A DNA stretch of 64,000 nt from the NCBI RefSeq assembly GCF_019972315.1, contig NZ_BLIZ01000001.1:756513-820512 (forward strand), written 5' to 3'. This DNA comes from Geobacter sp. AOG1 (GTDB lineage Bacteria > Desulfobacterota > Desulfuromonadia > Geobacterales > Geobacteraceae). Made by a program: the position numbers and the translations under genes. Below are positions 52,439 through 60,971 of the stretch, one piece after another. Within the stretch, counting starts at the first letter, position 1. Each line of letters opens with the position of its first letter. The notes under the pieces were generated by a model. The model worked only from the letters and a program-made list of their open reading frames with translations, made no database searches and was not told the DNA's origin.

Positions 52439-52672
52439 ATGGACAGCGTGCCACAACCGGATCATCGGGCACTCCTCGAACTGGCCCGCCAGCGGATGCC
52501 CTTCGGCAAATACGAAGGTCGGCTCCTGATCGACCTCCCCGAGCCCTATGTCGTCTGGTTCTCCCGGCAGGGGTTTCCCGACGGAAAGCTCGGAGACATG
52601 CTCCGAGCGGTCTACGAAATCAAGGTCAACGGGCTTGAATTCCTGTTCGATCCTTTGCGTCACCAGCCCTGA
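52439..52672 (+). CDS. DUF3820 family protein
   Basis: 77-aa small protein: LLELARQRMPFGKYEGRLLI and PEPYVVWFSRQGFPDGKLGD, the conserved MPFGKYxGxxxxDLPExYxxWF pattern of DUF3820. The family may resemble RNase H-fold proteins; no assigned function. The start at 52439, four bp after the Dus stop, is preferred to 52421, which would overlap it. Confidence 0.8.
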   Translation: MDSVPQPDHRALLELARQRMPFGKYEGRLLIDLPEPYVVWFSRQGFPDGKLGDMLRAVYEIKVNGLEFLFDPLRHQP

Positions 52673-52763
52673 CAGTTGTTCCCGCATCTTTTTCGGGGTA
52701 TGATTTAGCACGGCAGCCGGCGGGGGAATGGAATCCGGCGGCACAAAAGAGGGAGGAACTTTT

Positions 52764-53054
52764 ATGCAGGAATTTCTAAAATACCTGGCGTTGCTGATAG
52801 CGCTGGTGGTCTGTTACCAGCTCTACGCATATTCCGTTTCCCACACCGGCAAGGAAAAGCAGGCGCGGTGCCAGTCGTTGGGAATCGTGTTCATGTCGAT
52901 CGGAATCGTCAGCCTCATTTTCCGCACCGGCCCGACAGTCATCGGCGGGCTGGTCCTCATCATGCTCGGATTCCGTCTGATCGCCCAGGGGCTCGACCGG
53001 CTGAACAAGAAGACATTCATCGACCGGTACGAGGAAGACCAGGAAGTGGAGTAG
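52764..53054 (+). CDS. Small membrane protein, unknown
   Basis: 96 aa with an N-terminal hydrophobic segment (KYLALLIALVVCYQLYAYS) and two more (about 40-57 and 63-80), followed by a charged tail. GGGAGG lies 10 bp before the ATG. Located after DUF3820 with a 90-bp gap. No family recognised. Confidence 0.7.
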   Translation: MQEFLKYLALLIALVVCYQLYAYSVSHTGKEKQARCQSLGIVFMSIGIVSLIFRTGPTVIGGLVLIMLGFRLIAQGLDRLNKKTFIDRYEEDQEVE

Positions 53055-53080
53055 CCACCCGGACACCCCTTCCCGACAAA

Positions 53081-53106
53081 AAAGGGGAGCGCTCTCCGTC
53101 CCCTTT
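53081..53106. terminator. Bidirectional terminator-like hairpin
   Basis: AAAGGGGA (53081-53088) and TCCCCTTT (53099-53106), between the convergent membrane-protein and cupin genes. Confidence 0.6.
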
Positions 53107-53134
53107 CTTCCACCGTTCCATGGACGCCAAGCCG

Positions 53135-53509
53135 CTACCGACCTGACCTGGCGTAATCTACCATCCCCTGGAAGTCCACCACGACGGCCGGCTCATCGCC
53201 CACAACCCAGGCGTCATGCCCCGTCGGCAGAAGCGACACGTCACCCGGCCCGCAGTCGAACTCGCTCCCGTCATCCATGACCACATGCAGCCTACCCGCC
53301 ACGTGGTACTGGAAATGGGGCGCCTCGCAACTTTTCGTGTTGACCAGCGGCTGCACCGAGGTCGACCAGCGCCACCCCGGCTCGAAGATCGCCCGACCAA
53401 CCATCGCCCCGCCTATCGTCACCAGTTCCACTCTCCCCTTCGGGAAGGTCCTGACTTCATCCGGCATGGTGAAACTCTTGACGTCCGCATTTTCCCCTAT
53501 GGTTTTCAT
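53135..53509 (-). CDS. Small cupin protein
   Basis: 124 aa single cupin domain: GWRWSTSVQPL, APHFQYHVAGRLHVVMDDGSEF (conserved motif 1 with His pair), GPGDVSLLPTGHDAWV and VDF. Metal-binding beta-barrel; substrate unknown. Start at 53509 has AAAGGAG 6 bp upstream; the longer frame to 53686 is unlikely. Confidence 0.85.
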   Translation of the reverse strand: MKTIGENADVKSFTMPDEVRTFPKGRVELVTIGGAMVGRAIFEPGWRWSTSVQPLVNTKSCEAPHFQYHVAGRLHVVMDDGSEFDCGPGDVSLLPTGHDAWVVGDEPAVVVDFQGMVDYARSGR

Positions 53510-53707
53510 GGTTCGCTCCTTTCCCTGCACCCATCCGGAACAGTTCCCTCTTCTTCTGGTTTCATTTTCCTCCTCCGTTCCAGAAACTTCAAGCCAAGAC
53601 GCCCGCGTCGTTACGGCCGGGTCCTCCCGCTGTTTCCCGTCTATTCCCCCCCTAATCAGGGGCAATGCGGTGGAAGACGACGGCAAAGGTCCGGCAGGGG
53701 GAAATTG

Positions 53708-54079
53708 TCACGTACGGTTGTGGGGGGAGCGCCGCCAAAGACTGGCGTATATGGCAAGATTGACGAGGATGGCCACCAGGCCGAACACGATCTGTAAATT
53801 ACGAGTGAGGCCGAGGGGATAGAGGAGCGGCTCCAGGTAGCGCTCGATGAAGGTACCACCGTACCCCGCTTCTCCCCCCAGCCGCCGAAACCGGTTTTCC
53901 ACGAAGGTGAGGGGGCAGACCCATCCTCCCATCTCAATCGCCACACCCCAGATGGCGGCAGGCAGGTGCAACCATGCCAGGCACCGCCAGCGCAGCACCG
54001 CAACTCCTCCCAACAGCACGAAGAGGACGAAAAAGGCATGGACGAGCACGATCAAATCTGCCAGAACAAGATAGGGCAT
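53708..54079 (-). CDS. DUF2784 membrane protein
   Basis: 123 aa with four hydrophobic segments (LVLADLIVLVHAFFVLFVLLG, then WLHLPAAIWGVAIEMGGWVC and the C-terminal QIVFGLVAILVNLAIYASLW). The CPLTFVENRFR motif is typical of DUF2784. Function unknown. A terminator lies upstream of the start (54102-54125). Confidence 0.85.
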   Translation of the reverse strand: MPYLVLADLIVLVHAFFVLFVLLGGVAVLRWRCLAWLHLPAAIWGVAIEMGGWVCPLTFVENRFRRLGGEAGYGGTFIERYLEPLLYPLGLTRNLQIVFGLVAILVNLAIYASLWRRSPHNRT

Positions 54080-54101
54080 GGATATCTCCGTAGTTACACG
54101 G

Positions 54102-54125
54102 AAAAGGCGGCCATTGGCCGCCTTT
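54102..54125 (-). terminator. Terminator after the cox/rhodanese genes
   Basis: GGCGGCC-ATT-GGCCGCC with flanking A/T-runs: AAAAGGCGGCC and GGCCGCCTTT. The same sequence with a GGT loop occurs at 63317-63341. Confidence 0.8.
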
Positions 54126-54143
54126 CATACGTCGTTCACTTGC

Positions 54144-54461
54144 TCACCTGACCGGGTAGCCGGCACCCTTCCAGGCCTCCACTCCACCCAGCAGCGCCGA
54201 GACATTCCCGTATCCCTGCGCCTGATACTCTTCCGCCCGACCGGCGGATGTATGCTCGGTCGGTCAGGCGCAGTAGAAGATGATCTGCTGCCCCTTGTCC
54301 AGGCTGCCGAGACGGCTCCGGAACTGGGCGAGGGATATTCCCCCTTCGAGCATCATCCTGCCACACAACTCTTCGCTTTCATAGGCGCAGACGAAAAGCG
54401 CCTCCCCTGCCGTCACTTTCCGACGGGCTTCCGCCGGGGTTGTCCGTGCAACTTCTCCCAT
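54144..54461 (-). CDS. Rhodanese-like protein with in-frame UGA, candidate selenoprotein
   Basis: 105 codons interrupted by an in-frame TGA at 54264-54266. Upstream, frame ends IIFYCA; downstream it continues PTEHTSAGRAEEYQAQGYGN and ends LLGGVEAWKGAGYPVR, the standard C-terminus of a rhodanese domain. So the site reads YCA-U-P, in a position where related rhodaneses have YCACP or YCASP. A stem of 7 bp (54257-54263 with 54237-54243) begins directly after UGA, where bacterial SECIS elements lie. The start is ATG 54461 with AAAGGAG 8 bp upstream. A pseudogene remains possible, but the reading frame beyond the UGA is fully conserved. Sits at the end of the cox cluster. Confidence 0.75.
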
Positions 54462-54550
54462 TGTCGGACTCCTTTCCCCTATCAACGTAGGTACAGTCTA
54501 CCCCCGTTTCGGGAGAAGGCAACGGAGTGAACGGGATTCCGTCAGCTGCG

Positions 54551-55372
54551 CTATCGCTGGATAAAGAGCAGCAGGGTCAACAGGAGGGGAAAGAGGTTGA
54601 GGGAGGAAAAGATGGCCGTTTCGGAACGGCCGAGAGCGATTGCACCGAGGGGAAGACAAAGGGCCGCATACCATAGAGGGATGAAATGGCCGATGATGCC
54701 AAAGGCTGGCAGCAGCATCGCCCCAACCGCCAGGGCGGCCACCCAGAGCCGGCAGAGACCGTGAGGGGATGAATCGCTCCGTCGGAGTTGGAGCAGGGGA
54801 ATGCCGGCACGGCGGTAGTCGTCGGCGTGACGCTGCTGGAGGAGCCAGAAATGGGGGATCTGCCAGAGGTAGATGAGACCGGCGAAAAGGACAACGGGAT
54901 AATCGATCGGCTCTCCGCCGGCACTGCACCAGCCGATGACCGGCGGGATTGTCCCGCAGAGTGCACCGATCGCCAGGGCCAAGGTGGTGCGCCGCTTGAG
55001 GGGAGTATAGACACCGAGGTACCAGGCGAGGGCCGCCACACCCAACAGCATCGGCAACAGGTCCCGGGACTCGGCGAGAAAAAGCAAGCCGGCCAGCAGA
55101 CAACCGCAACCGACAGCCATGGCCCCCACCGGCGTCATGTCGTCGGCAGGTAATGGGCGATGCCGGGTCCTCTCCATGAGCCGGTCGACATCCCGCTCCA
55201 GCACCTGGTTGAACGCCGATCCCGCCGCCGCCAGGATCGCCACGCCGGTAAAGACCGCGGCCAGCCGAACCGGATCGACCGCAGTCGGGAAGAGGAGGTA
55301 CCCCCCGACCGCCGTGGCACCGTTCAGGAGCGCAAGCCGGGGCCGGAACAGCAGGGAAAGAGCCCCCATCAC
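54551..55372 (-). CDS. ctaB: Protoheme IX farnesyltransferase (heme O synthase)
   Basis: 273-aa UbiA-family membrane enzyme that farnesylates heme B to heme O for the cytochrome oxidase. The Asp-rich motif FNQVLERDVDRLMERTRHRP (residues about 49-68) and the later segment FAGLIYLWQIPHFWLL are diagnostic. The start overlaps the coxB stop by 4 bp, so translation is coupled. It is slightly shorter than usual (about 290 aa). Confidence 0.92.
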   Translation of the reverse strand: MMGALSLLFRPRLALLNGATAVGGYLLFPTAVDPVRLAAVFTGVAILAAAGSAFNQVLERDVDRLMERTRHRPLPADDMTPVGAMAVGCGCLLAGLLFLAESRDLLPMLLGVAALAWYLGVYTPLKRRTTLALAIGALCGTIPPVIGWCSAGGEPIDYPVVLFAGLIYLWQIPHFWLLQQRHADDYRRAGIPLLQLRRSDSSPHGLCRLWVAALAVGAMLLPAFGIIGHFIPLWYAALCLPLGAIALGRSETAIFSSLNLFPLLLTLLLFIQR

Positions 55373-56277
55373 CTGACCCCCTCGATGAACTCGACCATCG
55401 TCGTCACCTCGTCCTTGGTCAGACCAGGGAAAGAGGGCATGATCGGCTGGTACCCCTTCACCACGTCGGCGTTCGGATCGAGGATAGAGCGCCGCAGGTA
55501 CTCCTCGTCCACCGTGATGGTCCGCTCGGTACCCCCTGTCAAGACCGTCACGCGCCGCCCGAAAATCCCCTTGAAGGTCGGCCCCACCTTCGCCGTCCCA
55601 TCGAGGGAATGGCAGCCGAGGCAGCCATGTTTTTCCAGAAGGGCCTTGCCGGCTGCCTTTTCCTCTTTACCTTCCCCCTTCTCAAGCCATGCGGCAAACT
55701 CGGCGGCGGGGACCGCCTCCACGGTCGTGATCATCGCTGAATGGCCTACACCACAGTAGACGGAGCAGAAGAGGTCGTAGGAGCCGGGCTTGCTTGCCAC
55801 GAACCAGGCAAAGTTCTTCATCCCCGGGACCACGTCCCGCTTGACCCGGAAGGCGGGGATATAGAAGCCGTGCAGCACATCCTTGGAGACCAGGTTCACC
55901 ACCACCGGCTTCCCGACCGGGACATACAGCCTGGGGCTGGTCTTGCCGTTGGCGTAGGTGAAGCTCCATGACCACATGCGGGCCGTCGCCGTCACCGGCA
56001 GCGCATCCTTGGGCACATTGCGCAGGGAAAGGTAGCCCGACCAGCCGTAATAGAACATGGCCAGCACCAGGATGGAGGGGAGGACGATCCAGACGATTTC
56101 GAGCCAGATATTGCCGGACGACTGGGACGTCGGTTCGGGTGCACGGGAGCGGCGGTAGCGGATGACGAACCCCACCGTCGTTGCCGTGATGCCGAGCAAC
56201 AGGACGAGGGACACCCCGAAGATGAACTTGAAGACAGGGTCGACCGCCTGTGTCGTGGTGATGAGCAAAGGGTTCAT
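55369..56277 (-). CDS. coxB: Cytochrome c oxidase subunit II fused to cytochrome c
   Basis: 302 aa. Two N-terminal membrane helices (about 14-38 and 61-85), a periplasmic CuA domain with H136, C171, C175, H179 and M182 (CSVYCGVGHSAM), then a class I cytochrome c with C219-LG-C222-H223 and a distal Met in MPSF. The fused heme domain marks a caa3-type oxidase. It lies between subunit IV and ctaB genes. Confidence 0.95.
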   Translation of the reverse strand: MNPLLITTTQAVDPVFKFIFGVSLVLLLGITATTVGFVIRYRRSRAPEPTSQSSGNIWLEIVWIVLPSILVLAMFYYGWSGYLSLRNVPKDALPVTATARMWSWSFTYANGKTSPRLYVPVGKPVVVNLVSKDVLHGFYIPAFRVKRDVVPGMKNFAWFVASKPGSYDLFCSVYCGVGHSAMITTVEAVPAAEFAAWLEKGEGKEEKAAGKALLEKHGCLGCHSLDGTAKVGPTFKGIFGRRVTVLTGGTERTITVDEEYLRRSILDPNADVVKGYQPIMPSFPGLTKDEVTTMVEFIEGVR

Positions 56278-56286
56278 GTTACATTC

Positions 56287-56568
56287 CTACCGGTACAGCA
56301 CGTCGAAAAACGTGAAGCCGATGAAGATGGCCAGGACGGAGAGGGCAAAGAACAGCAGCCAACGCAGGAGACGCCCCTCGTACTTCATATGCATGAAAAA
56401 GGCGATCACCAAGCCTCCCTTAACTACAGCTATGGCGAGTGAACCCCAGACATGGCCTATTCCCACATTATGGCGGGCAACCCAGACGGTGAGGGCCGTC
56501 AAGGCAAGGAGCCCCAGCCAGATCGCCGTCAGTTTGCCGTAACTGACGATGTGTTGTTGTTCACTCAT
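56287..56568 (-). CDS. coxD: Cytochrome c oxidase subunit IV-like small protein
   Basis: 93 aa with three membrane helices: LTAIWLGLLALTALTVWVA, the VWGSLAIAVVKGGLVIAFFM and the C-terminal ALSVLAIFIGFTFFDVLY. The FFMHMKYE motif is shared with CoxD/CyoD subunits that assist CuB assembly. ATG at 56568 with GGAG 9 bp upstream. Ten bp before coxB. Confidence 0.88.
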   Translation of the reverse strand: MSEQQHIVSYGKLTAIWLGLLALTALTVWVARHNVGIGHVWGSLAIAVVKGGLVIAFFMHMKYEGRLLRWLLFFALSVLAIFIGFTFFDVLYR

Positions 56569-56579
56569 CAACTGAATCT

Positions 56580-56730
56580 CCGTTCGAAAGCATTCGACCT
56601 TGCTAACCGGGCGCGAGATTTCGGCTAGATCGTCGCCGGCCCGCAGAAGCTTCGCTGAGGCGTAGCAGCGCTACGTCGAAGCGGGGCTTTGAGGACACGG
56701 CGCCGAGATGGTCGGAAGACCGCCCCCGCC
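56580..56730. repeat. Intergenic palindrome between coxC and coxD
   Basis: Between coxC and coxD, GCTTCG...CGAAGC (56649-56682) encloses CGTAGC-AGC-GCTACG. Several further G+C-rich inverted elements occur. Its style, ending GGGGCTTTGAG, resembles that of 42259-42411 (GGGGGCTCTGAG), so it could be a Geobacter intergenic repeat. Confidence 0.4.
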
Positions 56731-57333
56731 CTACAGAATCAGGTAGTAGAGCGGGAAGATGAAAATCCAGACCAGATCCACCAGATGCCAGTAAAGGGCC
56801 CCGTTCTCCAGCAGCACGTAGTCACCGGCATGGATGGTTCCCCGCTGGACGCGGACCGCCACGAGGGTCAGGAGCGTGCCGCCGATCAGCACGTGCAGGC
56901 CATGGAGCCCGACGGTGAGGTAGTAAAGGCTGAAGAAGACCGACTCTCCCGGAGGGGCAGCAACCAGTTTCGGTGAATTTGGATAGATCCCCTTCCCTAT
57001 CTCATCACTCCACTCCAGGTATTTGTTGAACAGAAATACCGCCGCGCAGAGGACCGTTCCGCCGAGCAGCCAAAGGACCATTCGGCGTGCGTTCCGCTGG
57101 ATGGCAGTCACCGCCATGGCCACCAGCAGACTGCTGGTAATGAGGATCACCGTGTTGAGCGTGCCGAACCCCAGATGCATCTGCCCCCCTGCCGTGCCGA
57201 ATTCCCGGGGGTAGCGGGCAAGGTAGGCGGCATAGAGCAGAAAGAGTCCGCCAAAGAGGAGCAACTCGGTGAAGAGGAAGAGCCACATGCCGAGCTTGGC
57301 GCCGGCATAGTCCTTGTGCAGTGGCCCGCTCAT
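56731..57333 (-). CDS. coxC: Cytochrome c oxidase subunit III
   Basis: 200 aa with five membrane helices: LGMWLFLFTELLLFGGLFLL, NTVILITSSLLVAMAVTAI, MVLWLLGGTVLCAAVFLF and two C-terminal. The LTVGLHGLHVLIG and YWHLVDLVWIFIFPLYYL motifs are diagnostic. The ATG overlaps the coxA stop by 4 bp (ATGA). Confidence 0.94.
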   Translation of the reverse strand: MSGPLHKDYAGAKLGMWLFLFTELLLFGGLFLLYAAYLARYPREFGTAGGQMHLGFGTLNTVILITSSLLVAMAVTAIQRNARRMVLWLLGGTVLCAAVFLFNKYLEWSDEIGKGIYPNSPKLVAAPPGESVFFSLYYLTVGLHGLHVLIGGTLLTLVAVRVQRGTIHAGDYVLLENGALYWHLVDLVWIFIFPLYYLIL

Positions 57334-58958
57334 GGGATTCCCGCTCCCTTGAAATCGTACGGACCATGGGTCACGACCGGCTCTTCTTCGAAGTTCTCCG
57401 TCGGCGGAGGTGTGGGTATTGTCCATTCCAGGGTGGCGGCCCCCCAGGGGTTCCTGTCGATCGGCTCCCCTTTGAAGAGGCCCCGGAACAGGTTCACCAG
57501 CATCAGTATCAGGCCGCTCACCAGAATCCAGCTGCCGATGGTGGAGACCAGGTTGAGGGGGGCGAACTCCGGGAGGTAGTCGTAGTAGCGGCGGGGCATC
57601 CCCTTCATCCCCAATACCATCATGGTGAAGTAGGTGATGTTGAAGCCGACGAACATCAGCACCCAGGCGACGACGGCCGGCTTTTCGGCGTAGCGGCGGC
57701 CGTAGAACTTGGGAAGCCAGTAATGCATGGCCCCGAAGAAGGCGAAGACGGCGCCGCCGAAGATGACATAGTGGAAGTGACCGACCACGAACTGCGTGTC
57801 ATGGACATGGATGTCGGTGGCGGCCGCGCCGAGGATCAGGCCGGTCAGCCCGCCGATGGAGAAGAGCAGGATGAAGGCGAGGGCGAAGAGCATAGGGGCT
57901 TCCAGGGAAATCGACCCCCGGTAGAGGGTGGAGACCCAGTTGAAGACCTTGATGGCCGAAGGAATCGCCACCACGAAGGTGAGGAAGGAAAAAACCAGGA
58001 TGGCCGTGTCACTCATCCCGCTGGTGAACATGTGGTGCCCCCAGACCAGGGAACCGGCGGCGGCGATGGCAAGGCTGGAAAAGGCAATCATCTTGTAGCC
58101 GAAGATCGGTTTGCGGGCAAAGGCGGGAATGATCTCGGAAATTACCCCCATCCCCGGCAGGATCATGATGTAGACCGCCGGGTGGGAATAGATCCAGAAC
58201 AGGTGCTGGTACATGAGGGGGTCGCCCCCCCGTGCCGGATCGAAGAGTCCGGTGCCGAGGAATCGTTCGGCGATGATCAATGCCAGGGTGATGCCGAGAA
58301 TCGGGGTCGCCAGGATCTGCACCCAGGCGGTGGCGTAGAGCGACCAGACGAAGAGTGGCAACCTCCCCCAGGTCATCCCCTCTGCCCGCAGGCGATGGAT
58401 GGTGGTGACGAAGTTGAGGCCGGTAACAATAGACGAGAAGCCGACAATGAAGACGCCGAAGACCGCCAGGGAGACGTTGGTGCCGGTCCGCTCGCTGAAG
58501 GGGACGTAGAAGGTCCAGCCGGTGTCGGGAGGGCCGCCACCGGTGAAGAGGGAGGTGATGATCACGGCGGCACCTGCGATGTAAAGCCACCAGGAGAAGA
58601 GGTTCAGGCGGGGAAAGGCCACATCCCGGGCACCGATCTGGATCGGCATGACCAGGTTGCCGAAAGAACCCTGAAATCCGGGGATGATGAAGAGAAAGAC
58701 CATCACCACTCCGTGCACGGTGAATACGGCGTTGTACGTCTGGGGCCCCATGATGGTCCGTCCCGGCGCCATCAGTTCGATCCGGAGCAGAACCCCGAGC
58801 ACAACGGCTATCAGGAAGAAGGTGAGCACCGAATAGAAGTAGAGCAGGCCGATCCGCTTGTGATCGGTGGAAAAAATCCACGCGGTGATGCCGGTTTTAC
58901 CGGTATCGTTCCAGAAACCGCCATCTCCGGCAGGGGGCACGTTTTCGACTGGGATCAT
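57330..58958 (-). CDS. coxA: Cytochrome c oxidase subunit I
   Basis: 542 aa, twelve membrane helices, catalytic subunit reducing O2 and pumping protons. Diagnostic segments: FTVHGVVMVFLFIIPGFQG (low-spin heme His), FWIYSHPAVYIMILPGMGVI (CuB His and cross-linked Tyr region), WGHHMFTSGM (CuB His pair) and HFHYVIFGGAVFAFFGA (heme ligands). The start at 58958 has CGGAG 5 bp upstream; a GTG two codons before is possible. Preceded by a Sco gene. Confidence 0.96.
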   Translation of the reverse strand: MIPVENVPPAGDGGFWNDTGKTGITAWIFSTDHKRIGLLYFYSVLTFFLIAVVLGVLLRIELMAPGRTIMGPQTYNAVFTVHGVVMVFLFIIPGFQGSFGNLVMPIQIGARDVAFPRLNLFSWWLYIAGAAVIITSLFTGGGPPDTGWTFYVPFSERTGTNVSLAVFGVFIVGFSSIVTGLNFVTTIHRLRAEGMTWGRLPLFVWSLYATAWVQILATPILGITLALIIAERFLGTGLFDPARGGDPLMYQHLFWIYSHPAVYIMILPGMGVISEIIPAFARKPIFGYKMIAFSSLAIAAAGSLVWGHHMFTSGMSDTAILVFSFLTFVVAIPSAIKVFNWVSTLYRGSISLEAPMLFALAFILLFSIGGLTGLILGAAATDIHVHDTQFVVGHFHYVIFGGAVFAFFGAMHYWLPKFYGRRYAEKPAVVAWVLMFVGFNITYFTMMVLGMKGMPRRYYDYLPEFAPLNLVSTIGSWILVSGLILMLVNLFRGLFKGEPIDRNPWGAATLEWTIPTPPPTENFEEEPVVTHGPYDFKGAGIP

Positions 58959-59086
58959 CGTCACTCCGGGCTACTTCGAATGGAACACGGAAAAGGCAGA
59001 AAAGCCAGGATAACTGCGGATCAATCCCCGATTTAAACTATCCGCTTTTATCCGTATGTTCAGATGTGATCCGTGTTCTATTCAAG

Positions 59087-59947
59087 CTATGTTTTTCGGT
59101 CCTTACGCCTGCGGCCGGTCAGGAGAAGGAAGGCGAGAAAGCCCCCCGTGCAGAGGATAACGACCGTGGCGCTGACCCGCAACAGGTTGAAGACGTAGGT
59201 CTTCCCTTCCGGATCGAAGGTGAAGCAGTAGCCGACCACCTTGCGAATCGTCACCCCCACCTTCCCTTCCCGGGCCTCCATGAGTGCCAGGGTCAGGTCC
59301 TTGGGGAGGAAAACGGTCCCGTACAGGTAACGGACAATCGTGCCGTCCGGAGCGACGACCATACTCGCCACCGGGTGAATGAAATCCCGTCCTTTGCGGG
59401 CAAAACGAAACCCCGCCGCATCGGTCAACCGGCGGATATTCTGCGCGTCGCCGGTGAGGAACCGCCATCCATCCTCGGGAAAGGGGGGGTTCATGGAGGC
59501 CAGGTACATCCGCTTGTATTTTGCCGCCAGCGCCGGCGTCTCGGTCTCGTCGAAACTGACGGAGATGACCCGGTACTCTTCTCCCGGTTTCCGTTTTACC
59601 CCCGGCAGGGCACCGGCCAGCCCTCCCTGGAGGAAATTGCAGACGTTGGTGCAGCTGTAGTAGACAGGGAGGATGATGGTCGGAACGGTCACCAGGTCCG
59701 CCAGACGGACCGGTTTGCCCGATTCGTCGCGGAAGGTGAGGTCGAGAGGGATTTTTTCCCCCAACCGTTCGGTGAGGCCGGCCGTTATCGCATCAGCTGA
59801 TCCTGCTGCCATGCCAGGATGGTCATTCGTCGGGAGGTCTTCCGCCGTGTGGGACATCGCAAGGGAAGGGATACCACCGAGCATTATCAGCAGTGCCGCA
59901 AGCACCAGGCATGAGTCGGGCCATCCTGTTCCGCAGCGCCGTCCCAT
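59087..59947 (-). CDS. Sco1/SenC copper chaperone
   Basis: 286-aa periplasmic thioredoxin-fold protein for CuA assembly of the oxidase. Copper motif YYSCTNVCNF (CxxxC) and distal His in FIHPVASMVV. N-terminal signal, and a C-terminal hydrophobic segment (VSATVVILCTGGFLAFLLL). GGGGGAG lies 6 bp before the ATG. It lies 13 bp after folD, so the cox cluster may be read from a promoter ahead of folD or its own. Confidence 0.92.
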   Translation of the reverse strand: MGRRCGTGWPDSCLVLAALLIMLGGIPSLAMSHTAEDLPTNDHPGMAAGSADAITAGLTERLGEKIPLDLTFRDESGKPVRLADLVTVPTIILPVYYSCTNVCNFLQGGLAGALPGVKRKPGEEYRVISVSFDETETPALAAKYKRMYLASMNPPFPEDGWRFLTGDAQNIRRLTDAAGFRFARKGRDFIHPVASMVVAPDGTIVRYLYGTVFLPKDLTLALMEAREGKVGVTIRKVVGYCFTFDPEGKTYVFNLLRVSATVVILCTGGFLAFLLLTGRRRKDRKT

Positions 59948-59960
59948 AAGTCTCCCCCAC

Positions 59961-60833
59961 TCAGGCCAGGTTGAAGTTGTTTTGGTAGGCTACCAGCGTA
60001 TTGATCATCAGGGCGGTGACGGTCATCCGGCCGACCCCGCCAGGGACCGGCGTTATCCAGGAACATTTCGGCGCAACCTGGTCAAATGCCACGTCCCCCA
60101 CGATCTTGCCGTTCTCCAGCCGGTTGATCCCCACGTCGATGAGGACGACCCCCTCCTTCACCATATCCTCGGTGACGAACCCCGGGATGCCGACCGCCAC
60201 GATCACGATGTCGGCCCGGCGGGTCTCGTCCAGGAGCAGCTCCCGGGGGGTCTCGATATGAGACAGGGTGACCGTGGCGTTGCCGATGTCGAAATCGTTG
60301 GAGAGCATGATGGAGATCGGCTTGCCGACGATGTTGGACCTGCCGATGACGACACAATGCTTCCCCTTCACCGGCACTTCGTAGAACTGCAAGAGTTTGC
60401 AGATGCCATAGGCGGTCGCCGGCCGGAAGGCCTTCTGCCCCAGCGTCATCCGGCCGAAATTCGTCGGATGGAAGCCGTCGATGTCCTTGTCGGGGGATAT
60501 GGCATTGATGATGTGCTGCTGGTTGATATGCTTGGGGAGGGGGAGCTGGACGATCACCCCGTCGGTGGTCTGATCGCTGTTGATCTCCTCGATCTTCGCC
60601 AGCAGCTCCGCCTCCTTCACCGTTTCCGGAAACCGGATCAGGTTGCTTTCGAAACCTGCCAGGGTGCTGGTGGTTATCTTCGACTTGACGTACGACTCAC
60701 TCGGCGCGTGCTTGCCGACCAGGATAATGGTCATGTGGGGCTTGCGCAGGCCGGAATCCACATACCCCGCCACCTTCTTCGCTATGTCGGCGATCAGGCT
60801 CTCCGCGCATTTCTTTCCATCCAACAGGTTCAT
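59961..60833 (-). CDS. folD: Bifunctional methylenetetrahydrofolate dehydrogenase/cyclohydrolase
   Basis: 290 aa, normal length. FolD motifs: substrate-binding SESYVKSKI with the catalytic Lys, [39 protein letters not shown] (NADP-binding) and the C-terminal [16 protein letters not shown]. Provides formyl- and methylene-tetrahydrofolate interconversion. ATG at 60833 with AGAGGAC upstream. Confidence 0.97.
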   Translation of the reverse strand: MNLLDGKKCAESLIADIAKKVAGYVDSGLRKPHMTIILVGKHAPSESYVKSKITTSTLAGFESNLIRFPETVKEAELLAKIEEINSDQTTDGVIVQLPLPKHINQQHIINAISPDKDIDGFHPTNFGRMTLGQKAFRPATAYGICKLLQFYEVPVKGKHCVVIGRSNIVGKPISIMLSNDFDIGNATVTLSHIETPRELLLDETRRADIVIVAVGIPGFVTEDMVKEGVVLIDVGINRLENGKIVGDVAFDQVAPKCSWITPVPGGVGRMTVTALMINTLVAYQNNFNLA

Positions 60834-60914
60834 GATGTGCTGTCCTCTCTTAAAAAGGGCAGACGGGAATACCCTCGTCGCCTCGCAAAAGTATCTTTCT
60901 TTCTACCACAAAAC

Positions 60915-60940
60915 GAAGGGGGCCACAACAGCCCCCCTTC
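60915..60940 (-). terminator. Terminator after the mechanosensitive channel gene
   Basis: GAAGGGGGGC-TGTTGTG-GCCCCCTTC on the minus strand followed by GTTTTG. It lies 35 bp after the stop of the MscS-like gene. Confidence 0.6.
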
Positions 60941-60971
60941 CCTGTATACCGTACGCTCCTGAAAAAGCCCG

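Noticed and set aside
54136-54366. Frameshifted 76-aa frame as the rhodanese 3' half
   Set aside because: It is in another frame and has no rhodanese motif; the true continuation is the frame across the UGA.
57321-59036. 571-aa plus-strand open frame over coxA
   Set aside because: Antisense of the coxA and coxC genes; low-complexity Gly/Asp/Glu/His composition typical of a G+C-rich shadow frame.
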